In this document: positions 24,766 through 32,186 of the stretch, in pieces
How positions within the stretch are numbered: position 1 is the first letter of the stretch
How the letters are laid out: every line of letters starts with the position of its first letter
DNA from: Actinomycetota bacterium
GTDB taxonomy: Bacteria; Actinomycetota; Acidimicrobiia; IMCC26256; VFJJ01
DNA length: 36,948 nucleotides
Assembly (NCBI GenBank): GCA_009886115.1
Contig: VFJJ01000048.1
Span: 1 to 36,948 of the forward strand
Reading direction: 5' to 3'
The notes under the pieces: model-generated
Told to the model about the DNA's origin: nothing
Database searches by the model: none
What the model saw: only the letters and a program-made list of their open reading frames with translations
Position numbers and translations under genes: made by a program

Positions 24766-27677
24766 TCGGCGTCGCGGGAAACATCCTGGGCAACATCTTG
24801 GGCACGATCGTGGGCATCGACTCGTGGCTGGGTTGGCGGCTTCCCGGGCAGGTCATCTTCAACGGCGCCGTGCGGGGACTCGGTTTCGCCGTCATCGCCG
24901 CGGGTCTCGTGCTCATCTTCCGCTCGGCCGGGATCCTCAACTTCGCCCAGGCTGCCATCGGTGCGTTCGGCGTCAACCTGTTCGCGCTCGTGGCCGTGGC
25001 GCACGGGGTTCCTTATCCGCTCGCGCTGATTCTCGGTGTCGCCGGCGGAGCCGCGTTCGCCATCATCACCGAGCTGGTGGTCGTGCGCCGGCTGTTCGAG
25101 GCGTCGAGGGTCGTCCTGTTCATCGCCACGGTCGGTGTCGCTCAGCTCATCCTGGCCATCATCACCTTGGCCATGCCGGATGTCTTCGGAGAGATTCCGA
25201 TCGCTTTCACGGGCGCGTGGGCGAACTTCGAGATCTCCGACGGGCTCAGGGTCGGATCGCGCGAGACCTCGGCCCTGGTACTGATCCTCCCGGTGATCGC
25301 CGCACTCGGTATCTTCCTCACCAAGACCAAGTTCGGTCTCCACATCCGGGGCGTCGCCGACTCGCCCGAAAACGCCCGCCTGGTCGGGGTCAGCCCCCGG
25401 CGGGTCTCGACGATCGTGTGGGGGATCGCCGGAGGCCTGGCTGCGTACACCCAGATCGTGATGGCCCCCGTCAACGCCCGCACAGTGCAGGAGTTGATAG
25501 GGGTGTCGTCGTCGGGGCTGCTGCTGCGGGCCGTGCTGGTCGCGCTCGTGGCCCGGATGCGCTCGTTCCCCGTGGTGCTGGCCGCGGGCGTGTTCATCGG
25601 CGCGGCCGAGAACGCCATCGTCCTCAACCTGAACCAGAACGTCGGCATCATCGACCTGTTCATCCTCGTGGCCGTACTGGTGCTGCTGATGATCCAAGCC
25701 CGGTCGAGCCGGCCGGCCGACGAGACCGGGTTCCGGGTCGGCACCAAGGTCAAGCCCGTCCCCGAGCGGCTGCGCCAGATCTGGTGGATTCGCCACATGT
25801 CGCTGATGGGGATCGCGTTCTTGCTCCTGCTCTTGGGCCTCGGGCCGATGCTCTGGTTCAACGACTCGTCTCAGCTCCTGTCGTGGTCGCAGGTCGTGCT
25901 GCTTGCCGCGATCGCGCTCTCGGTATCGCTACTGACCGGTTGGGCGGGTCAGCTGTCGCTCGGCCAGGTTGCGTTCGCTGGTGTCGGGGGGATGGCCACC
26001 TTGGCGCTGAGCCAGGGCCACAAGGTGACGATCGGGGTGCTCGGCCACAACGCCTTCGACTTCTCGGTCGAGCTGCCGTGGCTGGTTGCGCTCATCCTGG
26101 GAACGCTCGTCGGCGTCGTGTTCGCTGTGCTCGTTGGCCTTCCGGCGCTTCGGCTCAAAGGCCTGTTCCTCGCCGCGACCACCTTGGCCTTTGCCGCCAT
26201 GGTCGCGAATTGGTTGCTGCGCCAGGATGCCTGGAACGGGGGCGAGCCGTCGATCGCCCGACAACCTCGTCCCAAGGTCGGCGGGCTCGACTTCACGCCG
26301 CCGCGCACCTACTTCATGCTGTGTATGGCGTTCCTGACGGTGTGTGTGGTCGTCGTATGCCAGCTCCGGCGCACCGGCGCCGGCCGGCGGATGATCGGCG
26401 TACGCGACAACGAAAGGATGACTGCGGCCGTCACGGTCTCACCGACGGTCGCCAAGCTCACGGCCTTCGCTGTCTCAGGCGGTATCGCGGCCATGGCTGG
26501 GGGCTTGCTCGTCTTCCTCTTGCCCGGGTTCGAGCCCGCCGGTGCGGAGAGCCCCTTCAATGTCGACACCTCGCTGCGGGTCGTGGCCATCGCCATCATC
26601 GGTGGTATCGGGTCGGTGGCTGGGCCGATCATCGGTGCACTGTGGGTCGTCGGGGTGCCCTTGCTCTTCCCCGACTGGGACGCCATCGAGCTTCTCACCG
26701 CCGACATCGGGCTCCTCGTCTTGTTGTTGTACTTCCCCGGCGGATTCGTGCAGGCCGCGTACAACGTGCGTGACGTACTCATCGGCATCGTCGAGAAGCG
26801 CTACGTCGAACGGCTCAGCTCAACGACCCGGCCGACGGTCAAGACCATCCCCGTCCGTGGCGATCGGGTTGTCGTTGCCGACGGGGTCCCCTGGCTCGAG
26901 ACCGTGGATGTGAGCGTGACCTTCGGCGGTCTCGTCGCTGTCGACAGCGTGAGCCTGCGGGTCGACGCCGGTGAGATCGTCGGCCTCATCGGCACCAATG
27001 GTGCGGGCAAGACGACGCTCATGAACGCGATCAGCGGCTTCGTGCCATCGCGTGGCCACATCTCCGTGCTGGGGCAGCGAATCGACTCGCTCAGCTCACC
27101 CCGGCGTCATGCCGTCGGCCTCGGGCGCGGATTCCAGGACGCCGGCCTGTTCCCGGCGCTCACGGTACGCGAAACGATCCTGATGGCGCTCGAGTCGCGC
27201 GAGCGCTCGAACACCGTGGCCAGCCTGTTCCACCTTCCCCCATCGCCGGCCTCCGAGCGGCGCAAGCGCAGCGAGTCGGAGGAGATCGTCTCCTTCCTCG
27301 GCCTCGGCCTGTTCGCCGACAACTTCATCTCCGACCTCTCGACGGGCACCCGGCGAATCGTGGAGCTGGCGTGTCTCATCGCCACCGAGGCCCGGGTGCT
27401 CCTTCTCGACGAGCCGACCGGCGGGGTGGCCCAACGCGAGACGGAGGCCTTCGCCCCCTTGATCAAGCGCGTGCAGCGCGAGCTCCAGGCCGCGGTCGTC
27501 GTGATCGAGCACGACATGCCGCTCATCATGTCGATCAGCGACCGGGTGTATTGCCTCGAGGCCGGCGCCGTCATCGCCGAAGGAACGCCCGACCAGGTGC
27601 GCAACGATCCCCGGGTGATCGCCTCGTACCTCGGCACCGACGAGCGGGCGATCCGCCGCAGCGGCGCCCTGGCTTGA
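24762..27677 (+). CDS. LivH-LivM-LivG single-chain ABC transporter
   Basis: A 971-residue protein joining three normally separate subunits. Residues about 30-305 are a LivH permease (FRSAGILNFAQAAIGAFG, AVVVRRLFE-like loop), about 345-680 a LivM permease (LLTGWAGQLSLGQVAFAGVG, GLPALRLKGLFLAATTLA), and about 708-971 a LivG ATPase. The ATPase has Walker A GTNGAGKTT (744-752), Walker B VLLLDEPTGGVAQRE and VVIEHDMPLIMSISDRV. Its signature reads LSTGTRR rather than LSGGQ; this variant keeps the essential Ser and Gly. The GTG start overlaps the upstream stop. With the binding protein and the MFS-LivF fusion it gives a full LIV-type importer in three polypeptides. Confidence 0.92.
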   Translation: MIGVAGNILGNILGTIVGIDSWLGWRLPGQVIFNGAVRGLGFAVIAAGLVLIFRSAGILNFAQAAIGAFGVNLFALVAVAHGVPYPLALILGVAGGAAFAIITELVVVRRLFEASRVVLFIATVGVAQLILAIITLAMPDVFGEIPIAFTGAWANFEISDGLRVGSRETSALVLILPVIAALGIFLTKTKFGLHIRGVADSPENARLVGVSPRRVSTIVWGIAGGLAAYTQIVMAPVNARTVQELIGVSSSGLLLRAVLVALVARMRSFPVVLAAGVFIGAAENAIVLNLNQNVGIIDLFILVAVLVLLMIQARSSRPADETGFRVGTKVKPVPERLRQIWWIRHMSLMGIAFLLLLLGLGPMLWFNDSSQLLSWSQVVLLAAIALSVSLLTGWAGQLSLGQVAFAGVGGMATLALSQGHKVTIGVLGHNAFDFSVELPWLVALILGTLVGVVFAVLVGLPALRLKGLFLAATTLAFAAMVANWLLRQDAWNGGEPSIARQPRPKVGGLDFTPPRTYFMLCMAFLTVCVVVVCQLRRTGAGRRMIGVRDNERMTAAVTVSPTVAKLTAFAVSGGIAAMAGGLLVFLLPGFEPAGAESPFNVDTSLRVVAIAIIGGIGSVAGPIIGALWVVGVPLLFPDWDAIELLTADIGLLVLLLYFPGGFVQAAYNVRDVLIGIVEKRYVERLSSTTRPTVKTIPVRGDRVVVADGVPWLETVDVSVTFGGLVAVDSVSLRVDAGEIVGLIGTNGAGKTTLMNAISGFVPSRGHISVLGQRIDSLSSPRRHAVGLGRGFQDAGLFPALTVRETILMALESRERSNTVASLFHLPPSPASERRKRSESEEIVSFLGLGLFADNFISDLSTGTRRIVELACLIATEARVLLLDEPTGGVAQRETEAFAPLIKRVQRELQAAVVVIEHDMPLIMSISDRVYCLEAGAVIAEGTPDQVRNDPRVIASYLGTDERAIRRSGALA

Positions 27678-27825
27678 CGATCTGACCTGTCCCACGTCGC
27701 CCCTCCGAGCGACGGACGGTCAGGACGAGATTGGCCGGTTTCGGTGCCACGTCGTCTCGTCGGTGGGTGCCAGCAGCTCTGCCCACAATGGCAGGTAGAA
27801 CCCCGGCATCTGCGTCGTGCCGAAT

Positions 27826-27861
27826 GGACGGTCGTCCCCTCGAGGGGATGATCGGCCGTCC
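27826..27861. terminator. long hairpin between the transport operon and the reductase stub
   Basis: A 36-base inverted repeat centred on the perfect 14-base palindrome TCCCCTCGAGGGGA, with outer arms GGACGGTC and GATCGGCCGTCC pairing with few mismatches. It lies between converging genes ending at 27677 and 27892. No U-tract follows, so it may be a bidirectional rho-aided terminator. Confidence 0.5.
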
Positions 27862-27891
27862 CATGAAGGCAGGCAGCGACAGGGCTCGGGC

Positions 27892-28275
27892 TCAGGGTCG
27901 GGGACCGAACTGGGCCCCGGCGGGCCGTCCGCGCTTGAGCTCGAAGAACCTCGGGTTCAGCGCGGCCTCGCAGACGAGATCGAAGAGGCGCACGGCCTCG
28001 GGTCCGGTGGGTGGCGGCGAGACGATCGGGCCGAAGATCCCGACGCGAGGATCACCAAAGGCGAGGACCGGCGATCCCACATCGGCTCCACCGAGCCCGA
28101 CGGCCTCGCCTGTGGAGGCTCTGACCGCATCGTCCCACGACGGATCGTCGATCGCCGACGGCCCACCCTTGGGCACCCACGCGGAGCCTCCAGAGGCATC
28201 AAGGGTGGTCGGTACGCCAGGCGGCGGGGGTGCCGTCGACAGCCACCTGGTCGCTGGCAGGTCGCGACCGCTCAT
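27892..28275 (-). pseudogene. N-terminally truncated DsbA-like mycothiol-dependent nitroreductase (Rv2466c type)
   Basis: The last 85 residues match the end of Rv2466c-type proteins: SWDDAVRASTGEAVGLGGADVGSPVLAFGD has the family's variable helical part and VG(S/T)P turn (the cis-Pro of the thioredoxin fold), followed by GIFGPIVSPPPTGPEAVRLFD-like residues and NPRFFELKRGRP. The first 110 residues or so, including the catalytic Cys-containing motif (CPWAW in the family), are absent; the 40 residues before the match are low-complexity. ATG 28275 could still start a 127-residue product, but it would lack the active site. It is divergent from a MarR regulator with an operator between them. Such regulator-reductase pairs are common, so the original pair probably detoxified electrophiles. 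Confidence 0.62.
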
Positions 28276-28296
28276 CGCCCACCTTACCTGAACAAT

Positions 28297-28307
28297 CAGA
28301 TAATCTG
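28297..28307. promoter_or_regulatory. MarR operator candidate
   Basis: CAGATAATCTG is a perfect palindrome (five-base arms around a central A) only five bases before the MarR start at 28312 and about 22 bases before the divergent reductase start at 28275. An overlapping inverted pair CTGA/TCAG sits just left of it. The position suits repression of both genes by the regulator. Confidence 0.6.
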
Positions 28308-28311
28308 GGTC

Positions 28312-28866
28312 ATGAGCAGCGCGCATGTTCCGACGACTGCCCGCCGGGGGGACCGGGCTCCGCGCTCTCACGGCGGTCATGCTGAGAAGATGCCTGACGA
28401 GCGCGCCCCCTGGCTCACTCCCGAAGAGCTCGACGCCTGGATCGGTCTCATCCGGCTCTCGGCCCGCATCGTCGCTCTCAGCGACGGCGAGCTCAGACGA
28501 CACCACGGTGTCACCGGGCGTGACTACGAGCTCCTGCACCACCTTTCGGGCGCGCCGACCGGCTACCGGATCAGCGACCTCGCCGACATGATCGACGATT
28601 CGTCGAGTTGCATCACCCACCGGGTCAATCGACTGCGTGCTGCCGGGCTCGTCGACAAGCGCGCCGATCCGTCCGACCGGCGCGCCCGACTCGTCGAGCT
28701 CGCCCCGGCCGGTCGGGCGGTGCTCGAAGCCGCCGCACCAGGGCACGTCGCTCGCGTTCGAAGCTGGATCATCGACGCCCTCGACCGCGACGACATCCAC
28801 GACCTGGCGCGCGTCACGCGCACCCTCAACGAGCATCTTCGAGCAACGGCTCCCCTCACCGACTGA
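28312..28866 (+). CDS. MarR-family transcriptional regulator
   Basis: A MarR-type winged-helix regulator of 184 residues (158 if started at ATG 28390). Motifs include LTPEELDAWIGLIRLSARI at the dimerisation helix, GVTGRDYELLHHL, YRISDLADMIDDSSSCITHR as helix-turn-helix, and GLVDKRADPSDRRARLVELA, the classical wing. ATG 28390 is near the conserved start; ATG 28312 adds a basic, low-complexity leader. It is divergent from the truncated reductase gene, with the palindrome at 28297-28307 between, so autoregulation and control of that gene are likely. The ligand is unknown. Confidence 0.88.
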   Translation: MSSAHVPTTARRGDRAPRSHGGHAEKMPDERAPWLTPEELDAWIGLIRLSARIVALSDGELRRHHGVTGRDYELLHHLSGAPTGYRISDLADMIDDSSSCITHRVNRLRAAGLVDKRADPSDRRARLVELAPAGRAVLEAAAPGHVARVRSWIIDALDRDDIHDLARVTRTLNEHLRATAPLTD

Positions 28867-28952
28867 GCGCGGCATCGTTGCTGTGTGTGCGCAGCGAAGG
28901 GTCTGCCAGACCACGATCGCCGTCGTGCTGCCCACGCTGAATGGTGGATCGC

Positions 28953-29597
28953 TCAGCGGCCGGTTGGGGCCGATCGTGACAGGCCGAACTGGCTGACCCC
29001 GAGATACCCGGAGCGAAACCCGGCTTCGCTGTATGCCAGGTAGAGCTCCCACATCCGCTTGAAGACAGGGTCGAAGCGTTCGCTCGCGATGGTGGGCCAG
29101 TTCGCCATGAAGCTCGATCGCCAACAAGCCAACGTCGCCGCGTAGTGCGGGCCGAGATCGCGTCGCTCGGAGATCGTGAGTGACGTGTGGGTGTCCAGCG
29201 CGCCGGCGATGGCCTCGACCGCCTCGTCGGACCGGGCCATGGGACGCAGGTGGCGAGCCTGCTGTTCAGGCGTGCCCCACTGCATGATCGACGGCCCGAT
29301 GTTCTGCAGGCCGATCGTGTTGATGTGGGCGGGGGCTCCGACGCGATCGAGCTCCTCGATCACGACCAGCTGCTCGTGCACGGAGGCGTTGCGCCCACCG
29401 AAGGCCTCAGGCCATGCCGCGGTCGCGTACCCCGCGTCGAACAGACGACCGTTCCACAGCCGATGCAATTCGATCAACTCGTCGTCCGGCCCGCTCGGGC
29501 CCGTCGACTTCGCCAGCTCGGAAGGGAAGCTCTGGGCGAGCCAGGTGCGGAGCTCGTCGCGGAGAGCCTCCGCCGCGGACAGCACCGTCGGGCTCAC
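28953..29597 (-). pseudogene. acyl-CoA dehydrogenase / cyclopropane-fatty-acid synthase chimera
   Basis: One open frame joins two unrelated enzymes. From GTG 29597, about 125 residues match the N-terminal helical domain of acyl-CoA dehydrogenases (LRDELRTWLAQSFPSEL, GYATAAWPEAFGGRNAS, GLQNIGPSIMQWGTPEQQ, RHLRPMARSDE). Directly after, at about 29200-29230, the frame continues with THTSLTISERRDLGPHYAAT and ANWPTIASERFDPVFKRMWE, LYLAYSEAGFRSGYLGV, the C-terminal end of a cyclopropane-fatty-acyl-phospholipid synthase. The dehydrogenase active site, flavin-binding half and the synthase SAM-binding domain are all missing. It looks like the product of a deletion that fused two genes in frame; activity is very unlikely. 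Confidence 0.7.
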
Positions 29598-29677
29598 GTC
29601 GTGGCCTCGGCCAACGAGATCCGATGGTCGGTGCTGTTGCTGAGCACTGCCGTTGCGCGCACGATCTGCCCCTTCAA

Positions 29678-29719
29678 CTTGTCCAGGCCGTCTTGTCCAG
29701 GCCGTCTTGTCCAGGTCGT
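29678..29719. repeat. three tandem 14-base repeats
   Basis: The unit CTTGTCCAGGCCGT occurs at 29678-29691 and 29692-29705, and with one change (T for C) at 29706-29719. It lies upstream of the chimera gene and downstream of the kelch-like fragment. The copy number may vary between strains. Confidence 0.75.
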
Positions 29720-29803
29720 CGCCGGAGATCGTCAGGTATGGAGCTGGCGAGTTCGCCAACCGTAGCGACCGAGCACCGGTCCCTCGGTTCCCCCGGGTGG
29801 CGA

Positions 29804-30115
29804 TCATTCCCCGCAGCCGGAGCCGGCTGTGATGGCTGCCCCGTCGAGGAACTCGACCCGCAGGCTCTTGCACCGCGTAGCCCGGTACCGATTACCGGAG
29901 CACGTGCCGAAACGGTTGAACGGGCCGATCCACCCGGTGTCGTCATCGGGAGGGCCGAGCCGTTCGGTGAGCACGGCGATCGTGGCGTCGGCATCGTCGC
30001 CGAAGCTGACGATGCCGAGGACGTGTCCACCGAAGACCCCTTCCGAAACACACGGTGTTCGGGGGAGCTCGTCCCAACGATCAGCGGCCAGGTCGTAGCG
30101 GTACCGCCCGAACAC
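29804..30115 (-). pseudogene. fragment with kelch-like start and secreted-protein-like C-terminus
   Basis: From GTG 30115 about 103 residues can be read. The first (VFGRYRYDLAADRWDELPRT) match a kelch blade, YxYDxxxDxWxxLP. The rest (VSFGDDADATIAVLTERLGP, DTGWIGP, with paired Cys in FGTCSGNRYRATRCKSLRVEF) resembles a small actinobacterial extracytoplasmic domain of unknown function. A single kelch blade cannot form a propeller and there is no signal peptide, so the piece looks like another deletion-joined remnant. It begins about 20 bases after the ERCC4-Lsr2 gene. Alternative: a short real gene of unknown role. Confidence 0.4.
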
Positions 30116-30137
30116 GCACCGCGATCGAGCGCCGGCA

Positions 30138-31124
30138 CTACCGATCGTCGACGAGCTCGGCCGGGTCGGTGTTCTGTGCAGCCTGATAGGCCGCCCAGAT
30201 CTCGGGACGGAGCCGGCCCTTGGCCGCGACCTCGAGCCCGGCGTCGATCGCCCAGCGGCGGACCTCGGCGATCGAGGGTTCGGATGCCGGAACCGGGCCG
30301 GGGCGAGGGAGCGCCCGTTCGAGGACGGCGCCGTGACGGTCATCGTCGTGGTGAGCGACCGCGGCGCCGAGGAACCGGAACGTCCATTCCTGGGCCAGCG
30401 CTCGGGTCTCGCAGAACACGATCGGCACGGTCGGGAACCGCACCTGGGACTCGGCGAGACCGTCGGCCACGACCGACGGCCGCACGCGGTCGAGCTTGAA
30501 CACCGACGACCAGCGATCCTCGATGACCAGCGCGGCACGAGGCATCGTCGCCAGCTCGGCCATGAGATAGCGCAACTTCCCGCTCGTCAACGTCGCGACG
30601 AGATCGGGCAGGCTCTTGCGTTCCACGGCCGCGACGATCAGACCATCGACCGCGACTGCGGAGTCGCCAGCCGTCAACGCCCGACGCTGCGTGGTGGCCT
30701 GTTGCGGGCTGAACTTCCAGGCGTACTGCTCATGGCTGTCGACGAGGATCTCCAGCCGCTGCCCCGAAGCCCGAGCGGTTGGCAGCGACACGCCTGGGCG
30801 GGCCTGCTTGGCGGTACGGGCGCTCTGCCAGAAGATCACCTCGCGGCCTCGGGCCGTCGTGAACACGAACTGCGACCGGTTCTCCCGGCCCCGGTCGAGC
30901 ACCAGATCGACCGCCGCGCCCCGCCGAACACACGAGCGCACGGCGACCCGCTCGACGATCTCCAGATCGTCAGGCCACACATCGGCCCGATGGCAATAGA
31001 CCTTCGTCGTCCTCGGCTACGTCTCACGGACTTTCAACGCCACACCCTCGAGCCCCAACGGCAGACGCACCAGGAACGGCAACGACGAGTCCGGGTCAGG
31101 GTTCAACGCGATCACGAACTCCAC
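30138..31124 (-). pseudogene. ERCC4-nuclease / Lsr2-like DNA-binding protein interrupted by one amber codon
   Basis: One frame of 328 codons is broken only by TAG at 31019-31017. The upstream part (FVIALNPDPDSSLPFLVRLP, then LEGVALKVRET) and the downstream part (PRTTKVYCHRADVWP, SCVRRGAAVDLVLDRGRENR) are the contiguous N-terminus of this actinobacterial family, where the stop replaces a conserved Trp (TGG to TAG). Then come the ERCC4 nuclease domain (EILVDSHEQYAWKF, then VAAVERKSLPDLVATLTSGK with the ERK catalytic motif) and an Lsr2-type DNA-binding tail (VRRWAIDAGLEVAAKGRLRP). GTG 31115 or 31124 follow GGAGG. Restart at GTG 30980 could still yield nuclease and Lsr2 parts (281 residues). A role in DNA repair or silencing of foreign DNA is inferred. 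Confidence 0.75.
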
Positions 31125-31230
31125 CCCTCCAGTGTGCCCCGACCGGGCTTGCCTCCGACAGACCCAGGAACTCCGCAGGCGGACCCCTCCCGTTCGCCCG
31201 GCCCTCGATCGTCGCGAGGACGACGACCAC

Positions 31231-31536
31231 GTGCACGACCCCGGCCAGCAGCAGGGTCGACACGCGGCGCACATCCGATTGAGACGCTCGGGGGGCACGA
31301 TTGTCGTCGCCGCCGTCCCCGAAACGACCGTCAGGGTGGAGGCCGTCGCGCTCCGAGCAGAACCACGCGAGCTCGCAATAGCCGACATTGCCGGTCCCGG
31401 GTTCCGGCTCGTGTTCGCCGACCTCGACGAGTTCATCCCGGATCGGCTCATCGCCTACGACGCCGCCGGTCCGCTCGCGACCGCCACCGTCGTCAGCACC
31501 GGCGGAGCGCCACCCGGATACCTTCCAACCGACTGA
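31231..31536 (+). CDS. possible C-terminal fragment of an unrecognised actinobacterial protein
   Basis: From about 31290 the frame gives GTIVVAAVPETTVRVEAVAL and ADIAGPGFRLVFADLDEFIP, DRLIAYDAAGPLATATVV, a beta-rich pattern like the C-terminal extracytoplasmic part of unknown actinobacterial membrane proteins. The preceding residues are low-complexity and there is no membrane segment, so the gene seems to have lost its N-terminus. GTG 31231 and GTG 31336 are possible starts. It is divergent from the interrupted ERCC4-Lsr2 gene. I cannot name a family. Confidence 0.35.
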   Translation: MHDPGQQQGRHAAHIRLRRSGGTIVVAAVPETTVRVEAVALRAEPRELAIADIAGPGFRLVFADLDEFIPDRLIAYDAAGPLATATVVSTGGAPPGYLPTD

Positions 31537-31643
31537 GCCTGAAACCCGACCCGCAGGAGTCACTCGGGCCGTGAGATCCATCGCCACCATCAAACCCCAA
31601 CCCTTGGAGCCTGGCCCCACATAGAGTTAATGTGAGATAACGC

Positions 31644-31672
31644 TTGCTAACAGTCACCAATGCGTGTAGCTT
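31644..31672 (+). promoter_or_regulatory. promoter of the excisionase-like gene, probably leaderless
   Basis: TTGCTA (31644-31649) and TAGCTT (31667-31672) are separated by 17 bases and fit -35 and actinobacterial TANNNT -10 boxes. The -10 ends six bases before ATG 31679, so transcription would start at or next to the start codon. There is no ribosome-binding site, and the local AT content is raised, in agreement with a leaderless mRNA. Confidence 0.6.
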
Positions 31673-31678
31673 CAGGCC

Positions 31679-32053
31679 ATGGATCTGACGACTGACCCTC
31701 GCTACGATGCCCTCCGGCGCGACTTTCCGCCGATCCTCTCCACGGCGCAGGTTGCCGAGATCCTCCAGCTCGACATCCGCACCGTCATGAAGGCCGTGCA
31801 GCTGGGCCACCTCAAGGCCAGCCGCATGCCCGGCGCCCGCAAGTGGCGGTTCCTGCTCGAAGACGTCATCGCCATGGTCGAGCAGAACTTCACCACCGTC
31901 GGCGCCGGCGAAGACGACACCGAAGACGACGACGCCCCCGCCGCTCCTCCGGCGGCCGCCCCGCCTGCCACCCGAGGCCGCAAGACCAAGCAGGCCCCAC
32001 CTCGCTCGACGCCGGCCCCACGAGGCCGGGGCGCAGGCACCCGCACCAAGTAG
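31679..32053 (+). CDS. excisionase/BldC-like helix-turn-helix DNA-binding protein
   Basis: A 124-residue protein. Residues about 15-70 form a MerR-like helix-turn-helix of the excisionase family: PPILSTAQVAEILQLDIRTV, then MKAVQLGHLKASRMPGARKW and RFLLEDVIAMVEQN. The tail changes from acidic (GEDDTEDDD) to Ala/Pro-rich and finally basic (TRGRKTKQAPPRSTPAPRGR), a disordered segment that could bind nucleic acid. ATG 31679 is fixed by the promoter just upstream. It stands alone between a gene fragment and the convergent Rieske gene. It could be a chromosomal regulator like BldC or a leftover of a mobile element; the conserved promoter favours the first. Confidence 0.82.
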   Translation: MDLTTDPRYDALRRDFPPILSTAQVAEILQLDIRTVMKAVQLGHLKASRMPGARKWRFLLEDVIAMVEQNFTTVGAGEDDTEDDDAPAAPPAAAPPATRGRKTKQAPPRSTPAPRGRGAGTRTK

Positions 32054-32186
32054 CTGAGCGCTCTGGCCCGACGATGTGTCCCCGTTCGACCGTTCGATCG
32101 GGCAGCGGTGCGCGACGACCCCGTGATGTCGATCCTCCTGTCCCCGCTCGGCATGGCGGAGACGATCCCCTGATCTCGTGGCGCGC

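Noticed and set aside
27337-27360. LivG part of the fusion as a dead ATPase because of its LSTGTRR signature
   Set aside because: The Ser and Gly that contact ATP are kept, and Walker A, Walker B and the switch His are intact, so loss of activity is not supported.
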